64,000 nucleotides of DNA from Bacillus sp. SM2101. GTDB taxonomy: Bacteria; Bacillota; Bacilli; Bacillales; SM2101. Positions 1 through 7,810 of this stretch are shown here, in pieces. The notes beneath the pieces are model-generated. The model did no database searches and had not been told where the DNA came from. It was given only the letters and a program-made list of their open reading frames with translations. Location: contig NZ_JAEUFG010000013.1 of the NCBI RefSeq assembly GCF_018588585.1, forward strand, positions 62,001-126,000, written 5' to 3'. Each line of letters starts with the position of its first letter. The stretch's first letter is position 1. Made by a program: the position numbers and the translations under genes.

Positions 1-904
1 CCACTAATTTTTGTTTGTAATCTTTGTGTGGTTGCCTTTTCCATTTCATTAATACACCCATTATTAACGACCAACATTTACATAAATAAAATAATTCTTC
101 AACCCATGATGGATCAAGGTATTTTTGTGGTATTACTTTTCTATCAACTGCTAGTAACCAAAGTTCTCGTAAACGCCTAAAGTAATGAATATCAAATTCA
201 AAAGTCTCCAGCATGTTAACTAATTCATCAGTAGGTGTGTTCCTAATAGTATAAATGAAATCTTTTAAGTGGTTTAGTCCACCCAAATCTATCATATTCT
301 CAACAGATGCTCTAACAAGATTTAAAAAAACTGTATCCCAATCTTCTGTTTCCTTTTGATCAAACGATAATATACCAATACCGTGGGAACTATCCTGTTT
401 CCAACTTTCTAAAAACACATCCCAAGGAATTTTACCAAATTGTCCATCAAAATAATCTTTACTACCAGCTTCATCAATTAATGTCAGTTCCCCTTCATTG
501 GAGTCTATTATTAATGACCAATGAACTAAGTCATGAACGTTATAATATGAAGAGTATGTTGTTTCAAAGGACTTATAGAAGAGCAAACAGTATCCATGGT
601 TTTTTAGTTGTTTTAGGATTAATGTTTTTATATAGCTAGGAGAGATTGAAGTTGATGTTTTTATAGACCATCCCATATTCAATTCAGGTTCAGATCTCCT
701 TAGTAGAAGATTACTATGGGAACAATCAAAATGATTCAGAAATACCTTAATCAAATCTACTTGCCCTTTCCATTCTAGAACTTCTTTCACAGACAATTGT
801 TTACAATCTAAAGTACGTTCACAAAAACCATGTTTATCAGGAAATCTCCAGTCCACAACCTTGGGTACTGTTAGGAACTTCACGAAATTTTGCCTTGTGC
901 TCAA
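1..904 (-). CDS. BtrH-like acyltransferase/peptidase-fold protein (C-terminus beyond window)
   Basis: An open frame runs on the minus strand from a TTG at 904 and off the left edge, about 300 codons without a stop. The TTG is chosen because an AAGGGAAG site lies 8-9 nt upstream; a GTG at 883 is the alternative. A His at about residue 128 inside HWSLIID, followed by an Asp near 144 (LIDE), matches the His/Asp pattern of the BtrH N-terminal family, whose founder moves an acyl group from a carrier protein to an aminoglycoside. No clear N-terminal catalytic Cys is seen. It lies 27 bp after the carrier protein gene, in the same operon. The family call rests on motif layout and context, so the function is inferred. 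Confidence 0.6.
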   Translation of the reverse strand, partial: MSTRQNFVKFLTVPKVVDWRFPDKHGFCERTLDCKQLSVKEVLEWKGQVDLIKVFLNHFDCSHSNLLLRRSEPELNMGWSIKTSTSISPSYIKTLILKQLKNHGYCLLFYKSFETTYSSYYNVHDLVHWSLIIDSNEGELTLIDEAGSKDYFDGQFGKIPWDVFLESWKQDSSHGIGILSFDQKETEDWDTVFLNLVRASVENMIDLGGLNHLKDFIYTIRNTPTDELVNMLETFEFDIHYFRRLRELWLLAVDRKVIPQKYLDPSWVEELFYLCKCWSLIMGVLMKWKRQPHKDYKQKLV

Positions 905-930
905 GAAAAAAACTTCCCTTCATTTTAAAT

Positions 931-1164
931 CTAATCCAGATTCCTCTCAACTAATTGAACGATGCTAGAAAAAGATTCAAAGTTTTCAAGAATAATTTCT
1001 TCATCTTCAATTTCGATATCAAATTCATCCTCAATTTCTACTACTAGTCGAATGAAAGTCATAGAGTCTATACCCAGTTCAAGCAAGTTATCTTCTTTAG
1101 AAAATTCAATGTCATTTAAAACACTTTTTAAACACTTCATTATTACTTCTTCATTGTGGGTCAT
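931..1164 (-). CDS. acyl/aminoacyl carrier protein
   Basis: This 77-residue acidic protein has the carrier-protein motif LGIDSM, with Ser34 as the expected 4'-phosphopantetheine site, in a typical four-helix pattern. The start at 1164 (MTHNEE) is preferred over ATGs at 1170 and 1182 because AAAGGA lies 8 nt upstream of it. It is encoded between two BtrH-like genes and downstream of an amino acid:carrier-protein ligase, so it probably carries an amino acid rather than a growing polyketide. The AcpS at 44.1-44.5 kb could supply its prosthetic group. The carrier role is well supported; the identity of the cargo is inferred from neighbours. Confidence 0.9.
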   Translation of the reverse strand: MTHNEEVIMKCLKSVLNDIEFSKEDNLLELGIDSMTFIRLVVEIEDEFDIEIEDEEIILENFESFSSIVQLVERNLD

Positions 1165-1210
1165 ATTCATTATCCTTTCCATTATTATGTCACATACATT
1201 ATAAATTTGT

Positions 1211-2263
1211 TTATTGCCAATTTTCTCGGCTAAATTTATCTATTTTTTGTCGGACAAGGTAGTCCTTAAAAAAAGCATTGATACGTTTTTCTAATTCATA
1301 CACTTTGTAAAACCCATTGCTTATATGACTAAGATGTTCTATATAATTAGTTTGTTGGTACTTAAGTGACAGGCTTCTAAGTTTAGTTAACTCTCTCTTA
1401 GATTGTTTGTACAGACCTTGAATCCTTTTAATTTCTTTATTTTCAGATTCATTAATTAGTTGTTGAATGGTTCCTAAATTAAATTTTTTGTGTTGAAGTA
1501 GTTTATATTGGATAATATTCCAAAGGATATACTCTTTGGGTGCTAATTTTTGGGGATGTGAAGCTAATTCTTCGAAATAATAGGATAAATATAAATAAAC
1601 GTGATGACCGTTTGCATATGAACCTTCTTCACAGATGTCTTTGTCAAAAACCTTTGATCTGTCTAAGGAAAAAAATAATTGTGTTTTGTTTATAGCAGGT
1701 GACCGTGTAGGATTATTTATAGATATCGAAACAACAGGAAATCCATAATAAGCAAACCACCTTTCCTTATAAAGATGGTCTTTAATTGTAAGATCAAGAC
1801 ATCTTTCAAGTTCTTTGTAAGTAATCTCGAACTCTCCGAAGGTTTGACCGTCAATTTCAAAACCTAGTCCGTTAAAAGTTTGCTTTCTATGGTCGTATCC
1901 ATAAATTATAGCCTCATGTACAATATTTTTGATTTTATAATATTTAGAGTGTCTTATATGTTTCCAGTTTAGAAAAACCAAAACATAATGATTTTTGTTC
2001 AATACCGATATGATGCTTGAATTCCAAGAGGAATCTTTATAAATAGGTACCTCAGATAGAACTTCTGAATAGATTTCCAAGTGTTCTTCCATTCGTACCA
2101 TGGGAAACTGGTTGACATCCTCATTCTGTACTTTCAAATTTATGAAGTGACTATATATCCAAGGATGCAATTCGGGGTATGCAAAGAGTATACTTAATCT
2201 ACAATTGTGGTAACACTCGGTTGACAAACCTGGATTCTTATATATAGGTAGAGTGTTAGTCAT
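1211..2263 (-). CDS. BtrH-like protein (papain/C39-like acyltransferase fold)
   Basis: The protein has 350 residues. A Cys pair near the N-terminus (Cys17 and Cys21 in ECYHNC) and HEAIIYGYD (His116, Asp124) fit the Cys-His-Asp layout of the BtrH N-terminal family. In butirosin biosynthesis BtrH transfers the side chain from its carrier protein to the sugar amine. The C-terminal 130 residues are helical and charged. The gene overlaps the aaRS-like ligase gene by 8 bp and precedes the carrier protein gene, so ligase, carrier and transferase appear co-translated. An aminoacyl transferase role is the simplest reading; a peptidase-like activity cannot be excluded. Confidence 0.6.
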   Translation of the reverse strand: MTNTLPIYKNPGLSTECYHNCRLSILFAYPELHPWIYSHFINLKVQNEDVNQFPMVRMEEHLEIYSEVLSEVPIYKDSSWNSSIISVLNKNHYVLVFLNWKHIRHSKYYKIKNIVHEAIIYGYDHRKQTFNGLGFEIDGQTFGEFEITYKELERCLDLTIKDHLYKERWFAYYGFPVVSISINNPTRSPAINKTQLFFSLDRSKVFDKDICEEGSYANGHHVYLYLSYYFEELASHPQKLAPKEYILWNIIQYKLLQHKKFNLGTIQQLINESENKEIKRIQGLYKQSKRELTKLRSLSLKYQQTNYIEHLSHISNGFYKVYELEKRINAFFKDYLVRQKIDKFSRENWQ

Positions 2264-3368
2264 TGACCATCATCTCAAGAATATATTTTGGCCAAAGTAC
2301 AGGGTTAGTTCCATAAGTATATACAATAGCTTGAACCCATCTTTCAATACCAAATGCTGTACAACCCGAATAAGCTGATTGATTTTTACTTTTTATATCG
2401 AATGATTTAGTTAAAACATCATCACATAAATTAAATGATGCAAGTGAGAAACTAACTTTACTGTTGGGAGTAAAGACTAGTTCGTATTTTCTTTCTCCGG
2501 CTCTTTGATAGGAGATTTTACTTCTATCATTTTTAATGAAGAATGGGTCATTTGCGGTTTCGATTTTTCCTTTTAGACCTAATAAATTAAACAAAGTCCA
2601 AACTTCTTCTACTAACTTATTCCTTAATTCAGTAACTTTCTCTTGTCCACCAATGTATACAATCTCATACATATTAAAGTCTCTTGATCGAAATGGAGAA
2701 ATTTGACGTGTATTTTCATGCCGGAAGCATTGCCCAAAGCTAGAGATTACATCAAGATCTTTTTCAAGATCTTCCCCTTCCCTATCGTTATAGGCAAAAT
2801 AGCAAAGGCATGGCCTTAAGTAATAGTTTGTAGCTTGGAACAAGTCACTTGTATCAAGACTGTTTTCAGTTAGTAATCTGTATTTTTCTAAATCTTCTTT
2901 TTGATGTTTAATTTCCGACATCCTATAAGTGTTTTGTGGGAAGTGCAAGGAATATTTACTTTTATCCATTAATAATTTAGACATTATTGTTGGATACTTG
3001 GTGTAGGTTGCATTGAATTTTGAACTAATTTGATCCAATAACCGTTTAACAGCTTCATATATCTTTGCGATATCCCCTTCAAAACTAATTCCATCCTCAT
3101 TTTTTTTAGATACAATAAATTCGCCGGATACTTCACTATCATCACAATTATCTTTAATAACCTTTTTTTTAATCTGCCGATCCTTTTGAGTTATAAGTTT
3201 CTCTAAATCACCAAAAAATTTAACTTGTTTATCTCCTTTATATATTACCTTTAGATTCTTATAATCATATGACACCTTGGTAACTCCTGTAGATAATAGA
3301 TAAATACGGTTGATTAAATCAGGAAAATCTTTTGTTTTTATTTTAGAAATAGGGTAGTTAAACAACAT
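2256..3368 (-). CDS. amino acid:[carrier protein] ligase (seryl-tRNA synthetase-like)
   Basis: The 370-residue protein has a class II aminoacyl-tRNA synthetase catalytic core: motif 2 as FRHENTRQISPFRSRDF (from about residue 215) and motif 3 as FGIERW (339-344). Cys187/Cys189 and Cys336 are candidate zinc ligands, as in atypical seryl-tRNA synthetases. The coiled-coil tRNA-binding arm of a true SerRS is absent, and the length matches the stand-alone homologues known to charge amino acids onto carrier proteins instead of tRNA. The adjacent carrier protein gene supports this. The N-terminal 110 residues resemble no domain I recognise. The amino acid used cannot be read directly. RBS AAGGTG precedes the ATG. 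Confidence 0.85.
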   Translation of the reverse strand: MLFNYPISKIKTKDFPDLINRIYLLSTGVTKVSYDYKNLKVIYKGDKQVKFFGDLEKLITQKDRQIKKKVIKDNCDDSEVSGEFIVSKKNEDGISFEGDIAKIYEAVKRLLDQISSKFNATYTKYPTIMSKLLMDKSKYSLHFPQNTYRMSEIKHQKEDLEKYRLLTENSLDTSDLFQATNYYLRPCLCYFAYNDREGEDLEKDLDVISSFGQCFRHENTRQISPFRSRDFNMYEIVYIGGQEKVTELRNKLVEEVWTLFNLLGLKGKIETANDPFFIKNDRSKISYQRAGERKYELVFTPNSKVSFSLASFNLCDDVLTKSFDIKSKNQSAYSGCTAFGIERWVQAIVYTYGTNPVLWPKYILEMMVND

Positions 3369-3537
3369 CTTTTATCACCTTTTTAGCCAAAGTTTCCTAA
3401 ATTATATAGTGATTCGATACACTTTGACTCGGCATAAAACATCAAAAAAACAGGGAATATCTAAAATCTTGACTTTAAAAGCCGAGCATATAAATTTAAG
3501 AATCATACATAATAAACAAAAAAAGGTGGGAATGTGG

Positions 3538-3891
3538 ATGTTGAATCTTGATAAATTTGAACATCAAAGTCTACTTGTTTCAAATTTAGAAAAGTCAATC
3601 CGTTGGTATAACAAAAGATTAGGCTATAAGCTTGTTCTTTATAACCCAGAGCATAATGCTATTTTATCAATTGATGAACATAAGAAGAATTTTTTAAAGC
3701 TGGACGTAGTATCAGAGAATACAAAATTTAAAGGTTCAAAGGTTTTACTTAAATATCATTCTCTTGACAGTATTTATAAGATGCTAAATAAACAAGATGA
3801 AAGCATACATTTGAATGGCAATAAAGAGGTTGGAGGGAGTATTTCAATAAGTGATCGTGATAGTAATGAACTATTATTTGTTGAGAAATAG
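3538..3891 (+). CDS. VOC/glyoxalase-fold protein, possible self-resistance
   Basis: The 117-residue protein starts at the ATG at 3538, 7 nt after AAAAGGTGGG; longer in-frame starts lack this spacing. The beginning (HQSLLVSNLEKSIRWYNKRL) and a C-terminal Glu in NELLFVEK are typical of the vicinal oxygen chelate superfamily, which includes glyoxalases, dioxygenases and bleomycin-binding resistance proteins. It is transcribed divergently from the aaRS-like ligase operon, a common place for an immunity or tailoring gene. No residue pattern identifies a substrate. Immunity, an enzymatic role in the pathway, or an unrelated housekeeping role are all possible. Confidence 0.75.
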   Translation: MLNLDKFEHQSLLVSNLEKSIRWYNKRLGYKLVLYNPEHNAILSIDEHKKNFLKLDVVSENTKFKGSKVLLKYHSLDSIYKMLNKQDESIHLNGNKEVGGSISISDRDSNELLFVEK

Positions 3892-4206
3892 ATTTTTAAA
3901 AAAAATACCTTTCAATTAATCCGTAACCAGAATCCAAATTGATAGTTATTCAATGAAATAATAGTTTCGGTTCTTCTCTATAAGTCCCAATAACCTTCTT
4001 GTTCACTTATTATTCTTGCAACAAAGTAATGGGTTATTTCAGATATGATGTAGCAGAAGTTAGACCTTTTCTAATCTCACTATCAGCCCACACCAGAAGG
4101 TGTGGGCTTTCATAACTCTCAACTTTCAATGGAAGAGCTACATCACCACGGAATACCTTCGAGATGTAGAAGAAACAAAATAAACAAACAGGAGATGTGT
4201 TAGATT
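3892..4206. other. intergenic region with one strong stem-loop
   Basis: This 315-bp AT-rich stretch lies between the VOC gene and the small zinc-finger-like gene. Apart from the stem-loop at 4085-4108 and an AGGAG site near 4190 for the next gene, I see no coding potential or recognisable element. Confidence 0.5.
4085..4108 (+). terminator. 10-bp perfect stem-loop, terminator-like
   Basis: AGCCCACACC pairs perfectly with GGTGTGGGCT around an AGAA loop. Only three T residues follow on the plus strand. It could end transcription from the VOC gene or be a terminal hairpin left by an IS200/IS605-type element; the weak T-run keeps confidence moderate. Confidence 0.5.
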
Positions 4207-4437
4207 TTGAAAGAGCACGGATTAATAAAAGTATGCCCATGTGGTAAGACATTCATTTGCACAGATGGCGATTGGTTTTGCAGCTTAGAATGCTATGAAA
4301 AATGGGAAGACATAAATGGGAAAGAAGATCGATTGAACTTACTACCATTATATAAAACGTATAGTGGACTAGAGGATTACATCTATGAAATTAACAACGT
4401 TAAATACAATCTGTATGTGCTTATCAGGAAAGCTTAG
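4207..4437 (+). CDS. small putative zinc-binding protein
   Basis: The 76-residue product starts at a TTG, with AGGAG 12 nt upstream. It contains CPCGKTFICTDGDWFCSLEC, a four-Cys arrangement (CxC...CxxxC) like small treble-clef or zinc-ribbon proteins, followed by an unremarkable acidic C-terminal half. No homologue is recognised. It sits alone between two hairpins in the plasmid-like part of the window. It may be a small regulatory or DNA-binding protein, but nothing beyond likely metal binding can be supported. Confidence 0.6.
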   Translation: MKEHGLIKVCPCGKTFICTDGDWFCSLECYEKWEDINGKEDRLNLLPLYKTYSGLEDYIYEINNVKYNLYVLIRKA

Positions 4438-4612
4438 AGAACTAAAAATTATGAAGTACTGGAAAAAGACTAAAAATTTCACTACTGATATTTACCCAAT
4501 TGATTGTCTCCACTTCTTCATGTTAATTGCAATAGTATATCTTCATTAAAACGCTTCTCCAATCCCCCTTTTGATGTGTTTGATCTCCTTCCTAAAGGTT
4601 TTTCATAAATAT

Positions 4613-4647
4613 AAAAAAGCGACCTGGAACTGATGAGTTCCAAAGTC
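4613..4647 (-). terminator. rho-independent terminator (minus strand)
   Basis: GGAACT/AGTTCC with a GATG loop, extended by an outer GAC/GTC, is followed on the minus strand by GC and six T residues. It directly follows the 38-codon frame at 4669-4785 and supports that frame being transcribed. Confidence 0.7.
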
Positions 4648-4668
4648 ACTTGAAATCCATGCTATATA

Positions 4669-4785
4669 TCAATTAGAAAAAGAGGTTTTACCTTGGATAA
4701 TGTTAATTTCTTCTTTCTCGATATACGCCATATATTGCATAAACTTCTTATGTAACCATATTATGCTATGTTTTTCATCTGACAT
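4669..4785 (-). CDS. candidate 38-residue small protein
   Basis: A short minus-strand frame begins with ATG at 4785 (MSDEKHSIIWLHKKFMQYMA...) and ends with TGA at 4669. AGGA lies about 9 nt upstream of the ATG, and a good intrinsic terminator starts 22 bp after the stop. The product is rich in aromatic and charged residues and would form an amphipathic helix. The repeat array at 4944-5150 lies immediately upstream, where an operator would be expected. It might be a small regulator, a leader peptide or the remainder of a longer gene. I do not recognise it, and the call rests on RBS, terminator and position. Confidence 0.4.
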   Translation of the reverse strand: MSDEKHSIIWLHKKFMQYMAYIEKEEINIIQGKTSFSN

Positions 4786-4943
4786 TGGTATTAATCCTAT
4801 CAGATAAAATTTATAGTCCTAATAAATGGTATATTTTCAATCCTCTCAACCCAACCGTAAGTTAGTCTTCCTTTACAAGTCACTTCAAATAATATTCTAG
4901 TAGAGAAAAACCTTTTATTGAGGAAATTTTAAAATTGTTCCTT

Positions 4944-5150
4944 TCTCAATAAATGAGAATCCAATACTCAATATTTGATCCCCCCTCTCTCAGAATATGA
5001 GACTTTTTCCTCTCAATATTTAAAGAGAGATACTCTCAATTTTTGAGGGGAGGTTTTTCCACAGAAATAGCTCAAATAATCCCTCTCAATAATTGCGGGA
5101 GGGGTACAGGTCTCAATAATTGAGAGGAATACATCTCAATTATTGAAAGA
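4944..5150. repeat. phased array of about nine TCTCAATAATTGAGA-like palindromic repeats
   Basis: Near-palindromic units centred on CTCAAT(A/T)ATTGAG occur at about 4944, 4966, 4988, 5011, 5034, 5070, 5084, 5111 and 5134. Most spacings are 22-23 bp, about two helical turns, so bound proteins would sit on one DNA face. Examples are TCTCAATAAATGAGA (4944-4958) and TCTCAATAATTGAGA (5111-5125). Such arrays act as plasmid centromeres, replication iterons or multi-operator control regions. No ParA/ParR/TubR-like gene is visible next to it, so the function is open. There are no spacers of CRISPR length. Confidence 0.8.
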
Positions 5151-5514
5151 ATAAGAATTACAATTTTTTAATAATCTTTTAAATATAATTAATATATAAC
5201 TTAACTTTCGGAGTTTATTTTTGTTATATCCAGTTCCAACTACAATTATGATAATGAGGTCTGATAAGTGGTAGGTATTTCAAGGTCAGAAAGGTCAAAA
5301 TTTTATTCTATACGTTAATCAGTTGGTTTTTGTTATGTTAGAAGAAATGATTTAGATAAAAGGATTAAGCTCAACTACAATCTTTTTCACACATTTTAAA
5401 CTAATTGGAATGATCAGCAAAATTAACAGCATTAAGTTATCTCTTTTTCTTCATATGTGAAGACAAGTATCAGTTTTTCATATATCGAACAAAGCACATG
5501 AATAGCTTGTTGGT
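5151..5514. other. AT-rich region between repeat array and truncated intron
   Basis: This stretch of about 360 bp carries no convincing frame. The group II intron reverse transcriptase ends abruptly at its right edge, and no domain V-like intron 3' end can be found here, so a deletion junction probably lies within or at the edge of this stretch. Confidence 0.45.
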
Positions 5515-6273
5515 TTATTCATCTAGTTTCTCTTCTATAAATCTCACGATTGATTTCATCACTCTATTCGCTGCTTTCTCGCTCTTCACAAAGATAAGAC
5601 TGTCATCAGTGTACCTCACGAATCGTAATCCTCTATTTTCTAGTTTCTTATTTAGTTCGTTCAACATAATGTTACTTAAAAGAGGACTGAGATTGCCTCC
5701 TTGCGGAGTCCTGACTGATGTTTCTTCATATCTACCATTCACCATGATCCCACTAACTAAGTATTTTCTTATTAGTGAGATAACATCTCCATCGTCTATT
5801 GTGTTAGATATAATTCGCATGAGTTTATCGTGGTGGACTGTATCGAAAAATCTTTCGAGGTCAATGTCCAATACCCAATCGTGTTCATCATTCAGAGATT
5901 CCAAGCTTTTTATAATTGCCATTTCACAACTTCTTTTTGGTCTAAAGCCATAACTGAATTCACTGAACTGCTTTTAAAATATCGGACTGAGTACTTGATG
6001 AATGGCTTGTTGAACTACTCTATCCACTACTGTTGGTATCCCCAATTTGCGCATCTTTCCATTCTCTTTTGAGATTTCCATTCTTAAGGCAGCTTGTGGT
6101 TGGTATTTTCTTGTTCTGATGCGCTTGCGCAGTTCATCCTTGTTCTCTTTCAGATGTTGTTTAAGTTCGTCGACTGTTACTCCATCAACTCCACTTACGC
6201 CTTTATTTTTATAAACACGCAAGTAGGCTTCATTCATATTTTGATTACTTAGAATTTGTTCTAAAAGCGACAC
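5515..6273 (-). pseudogene. group II intron reverse transcriptase/maturase remnant
   Basis: Two consecutive minus-strand frames (6273-5974 and 5970-5515) are in the same reading frame and are separated only by a TAA at 5971-5973, where related proteins continue as SPIFE-KQFSEFSYGFRP. The product has the RT N-terminal region (NKGVSGVDGVTVDEL), fingers and palm, including the catalytic box as RYTDDSLIF (usually YADD). It stops at RFIEEKLDE, before the end of the palm, thumb and maturase domain. The internal stop and truncation make it non-functional. The closest type by sequence feel is the class C RT of Bacillus and Geobacillus introns. Confidence 0.85.
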
Positions 6274-6774
6274 ACTCGTTTCCCCTTTCCTCTCACGTAG
6301 TAAGTAATAGCTCTATTTTTTGGTTATCCTTTGAGATACGCTCATACTTTCACCATTAACACATTCAGAGTTCGTCACTTACGCATTCGTGGCGTTGAAA
6401 CACTATAAATTATTCCGCCCTTCATGATATAAATTCATTACTATAGCTTCTGCTGAATTCTTGCGACTAACCTTTTTCGATTGTACTTCTGTACATCCGT
6501 AAGACCTCCCAGGGTAAGACAACTATCTTTCCTCTTTTACTCGCCTGATTTACTCTACAAAGTTATGCACATCTTTTGGACTTCAACTTGTCTAGGAGTC
6601 TCATCCCTTTGTAAAGCCTTAGTATCAGATTTCTGTTCGTGATGCCAAGACTTTATTCCATGCTTCCTCCAGCCCTTACGTCGCGATAAGTCCCTTGCAC
6701 TTCCTTAGTGGTTGGTCGATGTGTACCCCCACAGTGGACTTTCACCACCTAGATAGTTGCCATGCCTGGCACAC
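5515..6774 (-). mobile_element. 3'-truncated group II intron (class C-like)
   Basis: Read on the minus strand, the element begins at 6774 with GTGTGCCAGGCATGG, a typical group II 5' end, followed by about 500 nt of structured intron RNA and a reverse transcriptase frame. It sits directly after a hairpin plus T-run that terminates the rep gene, and class C group II introns are known to insert just after intrinsic terminators. The 3' part (end of the RT and domain V) is missing. Two broken points in the RT and the lost 3' end make it immobile. Confidence 0.8.
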
Positions 6775-6775
6775 T

Positions 6776-6805
6776 AAAAAAAGAAGACGTTAGTCACATC
6801 TTCTT
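6776..6805 (-). terminator. terminator of the rep gene, target of the intron
   Basis: AAGAAGA (6781-6787) pairs with TCTTCTT (6799-6805). On the minus strand the stem is followed by five more T residues and then, after one base, the intron GTGTG. The stem overlaps the last codons of the rep gene. Confidence 0.7.
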
Positions 6806-7810
6806 GTTCTCATTTATCTTTAAATAATTTTCATAAGTAAAATATTCAATTGTAAGATCAGAAGTATCTTCATTAATAATACGACTCAAAATTTCTATAC
6901 TCATCACATAATATTTATCTTTTAACCAGTCTAGCGTGAATTCATTTTGACAAACAATATGGATGACTGATTGTTGCTTAAATATGAGTGAAGGTCTTAT
7001 CCATGTATCCAGACTTGGTTTAGATATTTTTTTCTCTATTTCTTGAAGAAAATCTGCCCATATTGATTGTTCTTGAAGTGACATTTTAGTCAAAAGATAT
7101 TCTCTATGTAAACCTTCTATTTTTAGCTTCTCATCTTTTGACTTTTGACTTTTGGTTTTCATTACTCTTGCATTTACCATTAGCCCAGCTATAATACTTT
7201 CCGAACTAATGTTTTCTTTTAATTCTATTCCGTTACATTCTGCCAAAAATTCATCATGTCTTCGCCTTAATAAATCCGGAAGGTCTTCTATGAGTTCTTT
7301 TGAAAGCAAGGGAATGTACCGTCTTATTTTGTAAAAAGGAGAAGATTCACCATTATGTCGCTCTCTGTCCATGCGATATAACTTCAAAATAAATCCGTAC
7401 ATTTCTAAAATGTCCAAATACTTGTTAACGGTGTTTCTAGACTTTTTCATTTTAAATACTATTTCATCCATATTAGGAAAACAATAATCTTTTTTACCAT
7501 AACAATACCTTTTTAGATGAGTGTAAAGAGCAACAGCCTCGCTCCCTAGTATTGCCCCCCAGAAGTCGAATAAATAATTATGAATTAACGTGAAATCTTC
7601 ACCAGAAGTCCTTACGTCTATACCATTGTTATCAAGATTAATAGCTTTAATTTCTTCAAATTCAAGTATTCTTTTTTCTAAAATAGGCTTACGAACATGA
7701 ATTATCTTACCGTTTCGTTTCGTAGGCTTTATTTGGATTTCTCCAGTAGGTACTAGACGATAATGTATGTATCGATCAGCTTTATAATTCGAGTAAAGGT
7801 CTTCTTTCAA
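6794..7810 (-). CDS. plasmid replication initiator-like protein with DnaA-N-type domain
   Basis: The 338-residue protein starts at a TTG with TAGGAGG upstream. Residues about 85-150 form a winged-helix region like plasmid initiators (a MarR/RepA_N-type layout with the sequence SRNTVNKYLDILEMYGF). Residues about 249-312 (WADFLQEIEKKISKPSLDTW, then NEFTLDWLKDKY) closely resemble the N-terminal domain of DnaA, which contacts the replicative helicase. An initiator that both binds an origin and recruits helicase is the obvious reading. The linker between the domains is encoded by AAAAGTC heptamer repeats, as in initiators whose origin lies inside the rep gene. An alternative is a phage- or chromosome-borne helix-turn-helix protein. 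Confidence 0.75.
   Translation of the reverse strand: MKEDLYSNYKADRYIHYRLVPTGEIQIKPTKRNGKIIHVRKPILEKRILEFEEIKAINLDNNGIDVRTSGEDFTLIHNYLFDFWGAILGSEAVALYTHLKRYCYGKKDYCFPNMDEIVFKMKKSRNTVNKYLDILEMYGFILKLYRMDRERHNGESSPFYKIRRYIPLLSKELIEDLPDLLRRRHDEFLAECNGIELKENISSESIIAGLMVNARVMKTKSQKSKDEKLKIEGLHREYLLTKMSLQEQSIWADFLQEIEKKISKPSLDTWIRPSLIFKQQSVIHIVCQNEFTLDWLKDKYYVMSIEILSRIINEDTSDLTIEYFTYENYLKINENKKM
7134..7153 (-). repeat. AAAAGTC heptamer repeats inside rep
   Basis: On the coding strand two full AAAAGTC units and a partial third unit are tandem, encoding the lysine/serine-rich linker KTKSQKSKDEK. The same heptamer is repeated three times at 9906-9926, on the opposite strand. They may be initiator iterons. 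Confidence 0.6.

Noticed and set aside
2256-3368. Functional seryl-tRNA synthetase
   Set aside because: The N-terminal coiled-coil tRNA-binding arm is missing and the neighbour is a carrier protein, so the carrier-protein ligase reading is better.
4944-5150. CRISPR array
   Set aside because: Repeats are short palindromes with 5-10 bp between them, units vary, and there are no equal-length unique spacers or cas genes.
4438-5514. Domain V / 3' end of the group II intron
   Set aside because: No conserved domain V stem or intron boundary could be seen between the RT truncation and the small gene; the intron 3' end appears deleted.
5498-5953. Plus-strand 151-codon gene
   Set aside because: It is the antisense of the reverse transcriptase remnant, whose conserved motifs show the coding strand is minus.
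5974-6273. Frameshift in the intron reverse transcriptase
   Set aside because: The two parts are in the same frame; only a TAA codon at 5971-5973 separates them, so it is a nonsense change.
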